Shown here piece after piece: positions 1-7,789 of a DNA stretch of 8,912 bases. The position numbers were made by a program, and so were the translations under genes. Source of the stretch: Chloroflexota bacterium (GTDB lineage Bacteria > Chloroflexota > Limnocylindria > Limnocylindrales > CSP1-4); the NCBI GenBank assembly GCA_025935655.1, contig JAICUV010000137.1:1-8912 (forward strand). Direction: 5' to 3'. How positions within the stretch are numbered: the first letter of the stretch is position 1; each line of letters starts with the position of its first letter. The notes under the pieces are model-generated. The model was not told the origin of the DNA. It saw only the letters and a program-made list of their open reading frames with translations, and searched no databases.

Positions 1-506
1 ACCAGGAGGTGCTCCGGCGCCGGTTCAGCCGCGCGAAGTCGGGCGAGGAGGGGATCGAGGAGGAGCGCCGCTGGTCGATGCCCGACCTCGTGATCATCGA
101 CGGCGGCAAGGGGCAGGTCGGCGCGGCCAAGGAGGTGCTCGATGAGCTGGGCCTCCACGACCTGCCGGTCGTGGGGCTCGCCAAGGAGCGCGAAGAGCTG
201 TTCTTCCCGGGCGACCCGGTCCCGGTGATGCTGCCCCAGACATCGCAGGCGCTGTTCCTCGTCCAGCGGCTGCGCGACGAGGCCCACCGCTTCGCGATCA
301 CCTATCACCGCAACCTGCGCAACAAGCGGACGACGAAGTCCGCCTTCGACGACCTGCCCGGCGTGGGGCCGAAGCGCAAGCGCGAGCTGCTCAAGGTGTT
401 CGGCTCCGCGAAGCGCGTCCGCGAGGCGCCGGTGGAGCAGATCGCAGCGGTCCCGGGCATCGGGCGATCGCTCGCGGAGAAGATCAAGACCCACCTGGAG
501 TCCTGA
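1..506 (+). CDS. uvrC: UvrABC system protein C, C-terminal part (5' end outside window)
   Basis: This is the C-terminal portion of UvrC, the nuclease that makes the incisions on both sides of a DNA lesion in nucleotide excision repair, working with UvrA and UvrB in the cytoplasm. The reading frame is already open at base 3, so the GTG at 9 is an internal Val codon and not the start. The visible part begins inside the RNase H-like endonuclease domain. The family signature IDGGKGQ (Asp codon at 99-101) and the RDEAHRFAITYHR stretch (His codon at 285-287) supply catalytic Asp and His residues of this domain. From about base 350 follows a tandem helix-hairpin-helix DNA-binding module with two hairpins, LPGVGPKRKRELL and VPGIGRSLAEKI. 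The protein ends at a normal position just after the second hairpin. Identification is secure; only the N-terminal GIY-YIG and UvrB-binding parts cannot be judged. It is probably not transcribed with secD, which has its own possible promoter. Confidence 0.96.
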   Translation, partial: QEVLRRRFSRAKSGEEGIEEERRWSMPDLVIIDGGKGQVGAAKEVLDELGLHDLPVVGLAKEREELFFPGDPVPVMLPQTSQALFLVQRLRDEAHRFAITYHRNLRNKRTTKSAFDDLPGVGPKRKRELLKVFGSAKRVREAPVEQIAAVPGIGRSLAEKIKTHLES

Positions 507-546
507 CCCCGCGCGCGGACCGGCCGCATGTCTCCCCGGACCCCTG

Positions 547-552
547 TATCAT
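547..552 (+). promoter_or_regulatory. Candidate -10 box (TATCAT) for a leaderless secD transcript
   Basis: TATCAT is a rare AT-rich island in a very GC-rich 55-bp gap and fits the TANNNT form of a -10 box. It ends nine bases before the secD ATG, so transcription would begin at or just before the start codon. No Shine-Dalgarno-like sequence is visible between the box and the ATG, which agrees with leaderless translation. I see no convincing -35 hexamer. This is inferred from sequence only. Confidence 0.45.
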
Positions 553-561
553 CCCGCCCCG

Positions 562-1933
<1,372 letters not shown>

Positions 1934-1941
<8 letters not shown>

Positions 1942-3208
1942 CATCATCGGGAGGCGCAAGTGGTTCTACGCGTTCTCCCTGCTGCTCACCCTGCCTGGCC
2001 TGATCGCGATCCTCCTGGGCCCGATCACCGGCGGCAAGGCCGGCCTCCAGTTCGCCATCGACTTCACCGGCGGCACCGTCTGGTCCATCCGGTTCGAGGA
2101 CGAGGCGGTCAGCGCCGAGCAGGTCAAGAACGTGTTTGCCGCCCAGGGGGTTGACGCCTCCGTCACCAAGGGTGGCGACGGGTTCATCGAGATCCGCACC
2201 AAGGACACCCGGCTGCTGCCCGCCGCGCCGTCACCGACGCCGACGCCGGTCCCCTCCGCATCCGCCGGTGCATCCGCTTCCGCGGGCGCATCCGCGTCCG
2301 CCGGGGCATCCGCGTCCGCGGGCGCATCCGCGTCCGCCGGGGCGTCTGCATCGCCCGCCGCATCCGCACCGCCCGCCGCCTCCGCGTCGCCGGGGGCGAG
2401 CGCCAGCGCGTCGCCGAGCGCCGCTCCGTCCGCATCTCCGTCACCCTCGCCGTCGCCCAGCGCGAGCGCCGCGGCATCCGCGTCCCCGGGCGCGAGCGGT
2501 GCGCCCTCGCCGAGTGCGTCCCCGGGGGTCGGCGGCACGCTCCCGACAGCGGGCCTGCTCGGCCAGATCCGGGTCGCGCTCGAGGACCAGCTGGGGCCCA
2601 TCGCCGAGCAGCGGTCGCTGTCCACGGTCGGTGCGGTCGTGTCGAGCGACCTCGTGGCGCAGGCGCTGACGCTCATCCTGTTCGGCTCGATCGGGATCCT
2701 GCTCTGGATCACGTACCGCTTCCGCGACGTCAAGATGGGCGCCACGGCGCTCGTCGCGCTCCTCCACGACGTCATCGTCGTCGTCGGGGCGTTCGCCCTC
2801 CTGGGCACGTTCTTCGGGATCCAGATCGACAGCCTGTTCGTGACCGCGGTCCTGACCGTCATCGGCTTCTCGGTCCACGACACGATCGTCGTGTTCGACC
2901 GCGTCCGCGAGAACCGGAGCCGCCACGCCGGGGAGTCGTTCAGCCGGATCGTCAACCACTCGGTCCTGCAGACCCTCGGCCGCTCCATCACCACGAGCCT
3001 CACGGTGGTCATCACGCTCCTGGCGCTCCTGCTGTTCGCGGGCGAGGCCATCGGCGTGTTCGTCCTCGCCCTGCTGCTGGGCATCATCTCCGGCACCTAC
3101 TCGTCGATCTTCAACGCGAGCCCGCTGCTCGTGGACTGGCACGAGTGGGAAGACCGGAAGCGCCTGGCGGCTGACGCGGCTCGCCCAAGCCGCCGCACGG
3201 CCACGTGA
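1934..3208 (+). CDS. secF: Protein translocase subunit SecF with a long Ala/Ser/Pro-rich insertion
   Basis: SecF pairs with SecD to form the proton-driven booster of Sec protein export. The 424-residue product has a first membrane segment (about 9-29), the family motif AIDFTGGT (41-48), and the first half of the small external P4 domain (about 50-93). A low-complexity stretch of about 105 residues follows (97-201), then the second half of P4 (203-237). The remaining five membrane segments (about 240-400) include GFSVHDTIVVFDRVRENR (311-328), the conserved SecF transmembrane motif. Many SecF proteins are near 300 residues, so almost all of the extra length is the insertion. Flanking family sequence is intact on both sides and the frame is unbroken, so this is a real insertion in an external loop and not a frameshift. 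The GTG start is supported by a good ribosome-binding site and by the overlap with secD. The tail after the last membrane segment is short and basic (residues 401-424). Confidence 0.95.
2222..2536 (+). repeat. Low-complexity Ala/Ser/Pro-rich coding segment in secF
   Basis: This segment codes for SecF residues 97-201, composed almost wholly of Ala, Ser, Pro and Gly. It opens with a Pro-Thr run (PSPTPTPVP), passes through an Ala-Gly-Ser tandem repeat, and ends with Ser-Pro runs such as PSPSPSPSPSAS. There are no charged residues and no cysteine. It sits in an external loop of the P4 domain and is expected to be disordered. Confidence 0.9.
2264..2353 (+). repeat. Five tandem 18-bp units coding AGASAS
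   Basis: Five consecutive 18-bp units each encode Ala-Gly-Ala-Ser-Ala-Ser (SecF residues 111-140). Units 2 and 4 are identical, and units 3 and 5 share their first codons, so there is also a 36-bp higher-order period. A 29-bp stretch starting at 2279 recurs exactly at 2315. The first and last units have drifted at synonymous positions (for example GCT and TCT). The pattern indicates growth by slippage or unequal recombination, and copy number may vary between strains. Confidence 0.92.
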
Positions 3209-3210
3209 CC

Positions 3211-3240
3211 GTCGGGCCCGGTGCAGACCGGTGCCCGCAC
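3211..3240 (+). terminator. Strong GC hairpin directly after secF, candidate terminator
   Basis: Two bases after the secF stop codon, CGGGCCCGGT (3213-3222) pairs with ACCGG-T-GCCCG (3227-3237). This makes a ten-pair stem with one bulged T and a four-base loop, GCAG. Two more pairs are possible outside it (3211-3212 with 3239-3240) across a bulged C. No T-run follows, so this is not a classic intrinsic terminator. U-less hairpins are nonetheless common at gene ends in very GC-rich genomes, and the alternative is an mRNA 3'-end stabiliser. It marks the likely end of the secDF unit. Confidence 0.55.
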
Positions 3241-3319
3241 GAGCCGCCGTCCGCCACGCCGGAACGCGCGCCAGCGCCCCGCTCCAGCCACGCCCGGCAA
3301 GTCCCGGGTGAGTGGCCCG
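3241..3319 (+). other. Intergenic stretch between secF hairpin and recJ
   Basis: No gene, RNA gene or repeat is seen here. The stretch is very GC-rich with no Shine-Dalgarno-like run near the recJ start. A CCCGGG hexamer at 3303-3308 is the only small palindrome I noticed, and I attach no function to it. Confidence 0.5.
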
Positions 3320-3328
3320 TGGCATCCT
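3320..3328 (+). promoter_or_regulatory. Weak extended -10-like element before recJ
   Basis: TGGCATCCT resembles an extended -10 element (TG, one base, then a CATCCT hexamer) and ends seven bases before the ATG at 3336. If real, transcription would start at the start codon, giving a leaderless message, in keeping with the lack of any ribosome-binding sequence. The hexamer is poor and no -35 is visible, so this is tentative. Confidence 0.25.
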
Positions 3329-3335
3329 CCGCGTC

Positions 3336-5216
3336 ATGACCGACGCCCGACACCGCTGGGTCTTTCCGGACCCGATGCGGCTGGACCCCGAGTTCCGCGA
3401 GGCCTCGCGCGCAGCGGGGCTCGGCACGTTCGCGGCCACGGTGCTCGCCCGGCGGGGGATCGGGGATGCGACCGCCCTGGCGGCGTTCCTGGGTGCGCCG
3501 GTGGCCGGCCTGCACGACCCCCACCTGCTGCCCGACGCGGACCGCGTCCTCGAGCGGGTCCAGGCGGCGCGACAGCGCGGCGAGCGGGTCATGGTCTTCG
3601 GAGACTTCGACGCGGACGGGCTCACGGGCCTGGCCCAGCTCGTGCTCGCGCTGCGGCGGCTGGGACTCGACGCGATCCCGTACGTCCCCTCCCGGCTGGA
3701 GGAGGGGCACGGCCTGTCGATGGCCGCGGTCACCGCGGCGGCCGAGGGCCGCGTCGCGCTGATCATCACCGTCGATACCGGGTCCACGAGCGTCGCGGAG
3801 GTCGCGGCCGCCAACGAGCGCGGCATCGACACGATCATCACGGACCATCACCACCTGCCCGAGGTGCTCCCGGCCGCGGTCGCGGTCGTGAACCCGCAAC
3901 GGGCCGATGCGCACTACCCGGACCCCAACCTGTCCGGGAGCGGCGTGGCGTTCACGGTCGCGCGCCTGCTGCTGGGGACGCTGCTGGGCGCCGAGGCGGA
4001 GGCGCTCGAGCTGGCGGACCTCGCGACGATCGGGACGGTCTCGGACGTGGCGCCGATCCTCGGCGAGAACCGCGCCATCGCGCGCCTCGGGCTCGAGCGC
4101 ATGCGCACCAACCCGCGCCCAGGGATCGCCGCCCTGCTCGCCCGCGGTGGCGGGCGGAACGGCGCGACGGACCTCGAGACCGTCGGCTTCGTCATCGCGC
4201 CGCGGCTCAACGCGGCCGGCAGGGTGGGGGAGGCGCTGGACGCGGCCCGGCTGCTCCTCGCCGAGACACCGGAGCAGGCGGCGGAGCTCGCCGCGACGCT
4301 GGAGGCCGCGAACACGACCCGGCGCGACCTGATGAAGTCGGCGATCGCGGAGGCGCGGGCCGCGTTCGGGATGCCCGACCCGGGCCAGGCGCCGGGCCAG
4401 CAGCCGCTCCTCGACGTTCCCACCGCCGATGCGACCGCGATCCGCACGAGCGGCGGACCGGGGGCCGCGGCGATGCTCCTCCAGGGCCCCTGGCCGGTGG
4501 GGATCCTGGGTCTCGTGGCCGGGCGCCTCGCCGACGAGACCGGCCGCCCCACCGTCGTGGGGACGCCGCTGGGGGACGTCATCCGGGCGTCCTGCCGCTC
4601 CGACGGCCGCGTCAACCTGGCCGAGACGCTGACCGCGTGCGGCGACCTGTTCGTCCGCTTTGGCGGACACGCCGCCGCGGCCGGGTTCGAGCTGCCGGCC
4701 GACCGCTGGGACGCGTTCACGGAGCGGTTCCTGGCCGCTGCCGCGGTGAACGCGCCGCTGGACGCACGGCCACCGCTGCCGGTCGACCTGGCCCTGCCGG
4801 CGGCATATGTCGACTACAGCCTGTACCGTGACCTCGCACGGCTCGCGCCGTGCGGGACAGGCAACCCCGAACCGCTTGTCGCCGTGCTCGGACTGACGGT
4901 CCAGCGGGCGCGGCTCGCGAACGGGGGGCACACGCAGCTGGTGCTGCGCCGGGAACGCGATGTTCTCGACGGGATCGCGTTCGGGCGACCGGATCTTGCG
5001 GGATCGCTGGCAGAAGGGGATCGGGTGGACGTCGTCGCGCGGCTTGCGAGCCGGATGTTCGGGGGGATGGAGACGCTGCAGCTGGAGATCCGTGACGTGT
5101 CGACGTCGGGAGCGCATCCGCGTGCGGCCGAGGTCCTCGACCGAGCCGCCGGTCGCGCCGGGTCGATGGCGGTGGGTCCGGGCGCGCCGGTCGCCACGAA
5201 CGGTGGCGTCGCATGA
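3336..5216 (+). CDS. recJ: Single-stranded-DNA-specific exonuclease RecJ
   Basis: RecJ is the 5'-to-3' single-strand DNA exonuclease of recombinational repair and mismatch repair. The 626-residue protein shows the DHH phosphoesterase motifs in order: GDFDADG (89-95), the metal-binding Asp cluster; ITVDTG (144-149); TDHHH (169-173) followed by VNPQR and GSGVAF (202-206); and a DLATIGTVSDVAP motif with GENR (228-246). IAPRLNAAGR (287-296) leads into the DHHA1 nucleic-acid-binding domain, ending in RFGGHAAAAGF (441-451). A C-terminal OB fold follows (about 486-588) with CGTGNPEP, then a 35-residue tail rich in Ala and Gly. Two oddities are visible: an extra Gly/Gln/Pro-rich linker (about 346-377), and Trp-Pro (386-387) where RecJ proteins usually have Trp-His before GxxG. 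I prefer the ATG at 3336; a GTG at 3312 would add eight residues but lacks a ribosome-binding site. The stop overlaps the next start as ATGA. Confidence 0.95.
   Translation: MTDARHRWVFPDPMRLDPEFREASRAAGLGTFAATVLARRGIGDATALAAFLGAPVAGLHDPHLLPDADRVLERVQAARQRGERVMVFGDFDADGLTGLAQLVLALRRLGLDAIPYVPSRLEEGHGLSMAAVTAAAEGRVALIITVDTGSTSVAEVAAANERGIDTIITDHHHLPEVLPAAVAVVNPQRADAHYPDPNLSGSGVAFTVARLLLGTLLGAEAEALELADLATIGTVSDVAPILGENRAIARLGLERMRTNPRPGIAALLARGGGRNGATDLETVGFVIAPRLNAAGRVGEALDAARLLLAETPEQAAELAATLEAANTTRRDLMKSAIAEARAAFGMPDPGQAPGQQPLLDVPTADATAIRTSGGPGAAAMLLQGPWPVGILGLVAGRLADETGRPTVVGTPLGDVIRASCRSDGRVNLAETLTACGDLFVRFGGHAAAAGFELPADRWDAFTERFLAAAAVNAPLDARPPLPVDLALPAAYVDYSLYRDLARLAPCGTGNPEPLVAVLGLTVQRARLANGGHTQLVLRRERDVLDGIAFGRPDLAGSLAEGDRVDVVARLASRMFGGMETLQLEIRDVSTSGAHPRAAEVLDRAAGRAGSMAVGPGAPVATNGGVA
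4371..4466 (+). other. Linker insertion inside the recJ DHHA1 region
   Basis: RecJ residues 346-377 form a Pro/Gly/Gln- and Ala/Thr-rich stretch between a helix of the DHH half and the strand leading to the GILGLVAGRLA motif. Most RecJ proteins have only a short connection here. The reading frame and codon style do not change, so it looks like a flexible loop and not an inserted element. Confidence 0.5.
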
Positions 5217-6469
5217 GCGCCAGCGGATCGCCGCGCAAGGGCGCGGGCCCTCGCCGCTCTGGGAGTGGCGGGCTCCAGCCGGGCGGCGTGCCCCTGGCGG
5301 CGGTCCTGTCGATCATCGGCCTGCTCGCCATCGGGGTCGTCACCTTCGCCCTCGGCAGCGGCGACATCCCGTTCTCGGTCGCCGGGAACAACAACCCGGG
5401 CTCCTCGGACGATCCGACGGTCCAGAAGACGCCGACGCCGCCGGACGAGGTCGTCGTGCCCACGGCGCCGCCGGTCGACGTCGTCAAGCCGATCCCCGGC
5501 ACCCTCGTCTACGTCAAGGACGGGAACATCTGGCTCCAGACGGACCGGACGCCGCAGCAGCTCACCAAGGGCGGTCGCGACGCGATGCCCACCTTCTCGC
5601 CCGACGGCAAGCTCGTGTACTTCGTGCGGACGCGCCCGGCCAACGGGCGCTGGACGATCAACGGCGCCCTTCGCGACTACAAGCTGGACGTGCCCTCGCT
5701 GATGTACATCCCCGTGACCGGCGGTTCCGCGAAGCGGGTCATGGACGGGGTGGTGGACGGCCCGGGCAACCTCAAGTGGTCGGGCTTCATCCGGAACCCG
5801 GCCGTGTCGCCGTCGGGCCGCTACATCGCGATCGCCACGGATCTCCCCGACCCGACCCGCTCGGACGTCGTGATGAAGATCTGGGACACGCGCCGTGACC
5901 GCCTGATCGACCCCGGGCTCAGCCAGGTCGCCCCGCTGGGACACCAGGATCCCGTCTGGCGTCCTGGCGCCACGGACCAGCTGCTCTACGTGCGCAGTGA
6001 CCGTGACGGCGCGAAGGGCACCCCGCGGCTCTACCTGTACGACATGAGCACGAAGAAGAGCAGGGCCGTCACCGGTCCCGGCTATCTGCATCCCTCGTTC
6101 TCGCCGGACGGCAAGTACATCACCGCCACCAAGACCTCTGCCTTCGGGACGGACGTCGTGGTCCTGAGCCTCGCCACCGGCGCGGAGGTCCTGCAGCTGA
6201 CCAACGACGGCACCAGCTGGGCGCCGGTCTGGTCCGCTGCCGGTGACCAGATCGCCTATCTCCACTCGTCCGGCCAGCTCGTCGACCTCGAGGTCGCCCA
6301 GCTCGAGGGCAGCGCGCCCGCGTGGACGGTCAAGGAATCGGTCCCGCTGACGCAGAATGCCGGCCTCGACGGTGCCTCGCACCCGGCCTGGTACGTGCCC
6401 GCGGACCAGATCCCCGCGCAGCCCACCCCCGCGCCCACCGTCGGCGCGAGCCCGTCCACCGCCCCGTAG
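5213..6469 (+). CDS. Membrane-anchored TolB-like (PD40) beta-propeller protein, function unknown
   Basis: I recognise the fold but not a specific gene. The 418-residue product has a basic, glycine-rich N-terminus with RK and RR pairs (1-25), one hydrophobic segment (about 27-47) and a Pro/Thr-rich spacer (about 60-95). A propeller domain (about 96-395) carries PD40/WD40-like repeats: MPTFSPDGKLVYFV (125-138), NPAVSPSGRYIAIA (195-208), a DPVWRPG blade (246-252), HPSFSPDGKYITAT (293-306) and a WAPVWSAAGDQIAYL blade (336-350). The tail is Pro/Ala/Thr-rich. Positive charges before the membrane segment predict an uncleaved signal anchor with the propeller outside. There is no lipobox cysteine and no cysteine at all. 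Such propellers usually bind proteins or carbohydrate, but no catalytic site is visible. The ATG overlaps the recJ stop (ATGA), which implies translational coupling, and pyrF follows after six bases. It is not the Tol-Pal TolB, since no tol genes are nearby. Confidence 0.85.
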   Translation: MSASGSPRKGAGPRRSGSGGLQPGGVPLAAVLSIIGLLAIGVVTFALGSGDIPFSVAGNNNPGSSDDPTVQKTPTPPDEVVVPTAPPVDVVKPIPGTLVYVKDGNIWLQTDRTPQQLTKGGRDAMPTFSPDGKLVYFVRTRPANGRWTINGALRDYKLDVPSLMYIPVTGGSAKRVMDGVVDGPGNLKWSGFIRNPAVSPSGRYIAIATDLPDPTRSDVVMKIWDTRRDRLIDPGLSQVAPLGHQDPVWRPGATDQLLYVRSDRDGAKGTPRLYLYDMSTKKSRAVTGPGYLHPSFSPDGKYITATKTSAFGTDVVVLSLATGAEVLQLTNDGTSWAPVWSAAGDQIAYLHSSGQLVDLEVAQLEGSAPAWTVKESVPLTQNAGLDGASHPAWYVPADQIPAQPTPAPTVGASPSTAP

Positions 6470-6475
6470 CGGCGC

Positions 6476-7351
6476 GTGGCGACGTATCTCGAGCGGCTCG
6501 CGGCCCGCAGCGCCGCGACCGGCACGGTCCTGTGCGTGGGCGTGGACCCGGAGGCGGACGCGCTGCCCGAGGGCTTCCCGCACACGCTCGCCGGGGTCGA
6601 ACGGTTCGCCCGGCTCATCGTCGAGGCGTCGCTCCCGTTCGCCGCGGCGATCAAGCCCAACCTCGCGTTCTTCGAGGCGTACGCGGCCGAGGGCATCGCC
6701 GCCCTGGAGCGGCTCCGCGCGCTCGTCCCGCCCGAGGTCCCGTTCGTCGCCGACGCCAAGCGGGGCGACATCGGGTCCACGGCGGCGCGCCAGGCGGTCG
6801 CCCTGTTGGACGTCCTCGGCGCGGACGCGGTCACCGTGAGCCCATACCTCGGGGAGGAGGCGATCGCGCCGCTCCTCGAGCGCTCGGACCGGTTCGCCTA
6901 CGTCCTGTGCCGGACCTCGAACCCCGGCGCGGGCGAGGTGCAGGCCCTCCAGGTCGCCCCGGACGATGCCGCCGGGTGGCCCGCGGAGCCGCTGTACGCC
7001 CGGGTCGCCCGCCGGGCCGCCTCGTGGGGTCCGGGCGCGACGGTCGGCCTCGTCGTCGGCGCCACGGCACCGGCCGAGATGGCCGCGATCCGCGCGCTCG
7101 TCCCCGGCATCTCGTTCCTCGTCCCGGGCGTCGGGGCCCAGGGCGGCGAGATCGCTCCTGTCCTCGCGACCGGCCCGGCGACCACCCCGCCGGCGGGGCC
7201 GGGGCGAGGTGGCGGCCTGCTCGTCAACGTGTCGCGCGGCATCTCACGAGCCGCGCTCGGGAGCCTCCCGGACGGGGCTCCGGCGGACCCCGGCGAGCGC
7301 CTGAGCGAGGCCGCCCGCGAGTGGGCCGGGCGCCTCGCTGTGCTACCCTGA
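6476..7351 (+). CDS. pyrF: Orotidine 5'-phosphate decarboxylase, type 2
   Basis: PyrF converts orotidine 5'-phosphate to UMP, the last step of de novo pyrimidine synthesis, in the cytoplasm. The 291-residue length and motifs match the longer type 2 family: CVGVDP (20-25), AAIKPNLAFFEA (57-68), and FVADAKRGDIGST (90-102) with the catalytic Lys95 between Asp93 and Asp98. VSPYLG (121-126), PGVGAQGG (217-224) and a phosphate-binding LLVNVSRGI end (248-256) follow. A Pro/Gly-rich loop (233-247) before that last motif is somewhat expanded. The GTG at 6476 is chosen because ATYLERLA is a normal N-terminus for this family and the upstream stop is only six bases away. No ribosome-binding sequence precedes it, so it probably relies on ribosomes ending on the propeller gene. 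No other pyr gene is in the window. The stop overlaps a possible tatA promoter element. Confidence 0.95.
   Translation: MATYLERLAARSAATGTVLCVGVDPEADALPEGFPHTLAGVERFARLIVEASLPFAAAIKPNLAFFEAYAAEGIAALERLRALVPPEVPFVADAKRGDIGSTAARQAVALLDVLGADAVTVSPYLGEEAIAPLLERSDRFAYVLCRTSNPGAGEVQALQVAPDDAAGWPAEPLYARVARRAASWGPGATVGLVVGATAPAEMAAIRALVPGISFLVPGVGAQGGEIAPVLATGPATTPPAGPGRGGGLLVNVSRGISRAALGSLPDGAPADPGERLSEAAREWAGRLAVLP
7341..7349 (+). promoter_or_regulatory. Candidate extended -10 element for the tatA-tatC-rapZ unit
   Basis: TGCTACCCT has the extended -10 layout (TG, one base, then a TANNNT hexamer TACCCT) and overlaps the last codons of pyrF. Transcription would begin near 7356, giving tatA a leader of about 50 bases that contains the purine-rich sites. 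No -35 hexamer is evident, and read-through from pyrF is equally possible. Confidence 0.35.
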
Positions 7352-7369
7352 CGCCCTTCGGACCGGCCT

Positions 7370-7396
7370 GGAGGAGGTCTGGCCCCGCACGAGGTG
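7370..7396 (+). promoter_or_regulatory. Two Shine-Dalgarno-like sequences before tatA
   Basis: The strongest ribosome-binding match that I noticed in the window, GGAGGAGGT (7370-7378), lies 28 bases before the tatA ATG, too far for normal use. A second, GAGGTG (7391-7396), lies ten bases before the ATG and probably decides the start. The second overlaps a small hairpin, CGAG-gtg-CTCG (7390-7400), that could hide it. Confidence 0.45.
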
Positions 7397-7406
7397 CTCG
7401 CCGCAC

Positions 7407-7769
7407 ATGCCGTTCATCAACGGGATCGGAGCCCCAGAGCTCATCATCATCCTGATCATCGCGTTGATCGTGGTCGGCCCCGGCAGGCTGCCCGACGTGG
7501 GCGCCGCGCTGGGCAAGAGCATCCGCGAGTTCCGCAAGGCGGCGACCGACGTGAAGGACGCCACCAGCCTCGAGGAGAAGCCGCAGTCCGCGCCCGCGCC
7601 GGCCGCCGTCGCCCCGGCCCCCGCGCCGGCCATCCCGGCCGCCTCGACCGCCGTCCCCGCCGCCGCACCGGTCGCCGAACCCGTGGCCGCCGCCGCGCCG
7701 GCGCCGGATATCTCGGAGATGCCGGAGCCGCAGCCCGTCGCCGACGAGCAGCCCACGCCGACGGCGTAG
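7407..7769 (+). CDS. tatA: Sec-independent protein translocase protein TatA
   Basis: TatA is the small subunit that assembles at TatC to let folded proteins with twin-arginine signals cross the membrane. The 120-residue protein shows the standard layout: a short external N-terminus, one membrane helix (about 11-23, ELIIILIIALIVV), the hinge GPGRLPDVG (24-32), an amphipathic helix (about 30-50, GKSIREFRKAATDVKD), and an acidic, Ala/Pro-rich unstructured tail (59-120). The Phe-Gly pair common at the hinge of many TatA proteins is Val-Gly here. The ATG at 7407 gives MPFINGIGAPEL, the expected family N-terminus. tatC follows directly and I see no tatB, so a minimal TatAC system is likely, with this protein serving both TatA and TatB roles unless another copy exists elsewhere. 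Confidence 0.93.
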   Translation: MPFINGIGAPELIIILIIALIVVGPGRLPDVGAALGKSIREFRKAATDVKDATSLEEKPQSAPAPAAVAPAPAPAIPAASTAVPAAAPVAEPVAAAAPAPDISEMPEPQPVADEQPTPTA

Positions 7770-7782
7770 GGTCCCGGGACCC
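7769..7782 (+). promoter_or_regulatory. Perfect 14-bp palindrome between tatA and tatC
   Basis: GGGTCCCGGGACCC begins at the last base of the tatA stop codon and ends seven bases before the tatC ATG. In RNA it can fold into a five-pair stem with a CCGG loop, or a longer pairing between two molecules. It could weaken passage or initiation between tatA and tatC, or be a protein-binding site. Function is not shown by the sequence. Confidence 0.5.
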
Positions 7783-7789
7783 GCCACCC

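Noticed and set aside
9..506. GTG at 9 as the start of a short separate gene
   Set aside because: The frame is open to the window edge and the sequence is mid-domain UvrC, so the gene simply begins outside the window.
3303..3308. CCCGGG palindrome upstream of recJ as an operator
   Set aside because: A six-base GC palindrome is expected by chance in DNA this GC-rich and nothing extends it.
2441..3841. Long - strand frame across secF and the start of recJ
   Set aside because: Arg/Ala/Ser-rich without recognisable motifs, and it lies opposite two clear genes; an effect of few stop codons in high-GC DNA.
3221..4831. 536-codon + strand frame overlapping recJ in another phase
   Set aside because: Arg/Pro/Gly-rich shadow of recJ; it starts inside the post-secF hairpin and shows no family motif.
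3111..5117. 668-codon open frame on the - strand opposite recJ
   Set aside because: No domain or motif is visible and the composition is extreme in Arg, Gly and Asp; recJ on the + strand explains the coding signal.
5213..5360. Arg-Arg pair in the N-terminus of the propeller protein as a twin-arginine signal
   Set aside because: The residues after RR are Ser-Gly-Ser-Gly without the usual Phe-Leu-type hydrophobic positions, and no cleavage site is evident, so a plain signal anchor is more likely despite nearby tatAC.
4814..6583. 589-codon open frame on the - strand opposite the recJ end and the propeller gene
   Set aside because: Same shadow composition; the + strand genes have clear family motifs.
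7394..7789. GTG at 7394 opening a frame through all of tatA into tatC
   Set aside because: It is attractive because of the strong GGAGGAGGT upstream, but the product is Arg/His/Pro-rich noise opposite a clear tatA in another phase; I take it as a stop-poor shadow.
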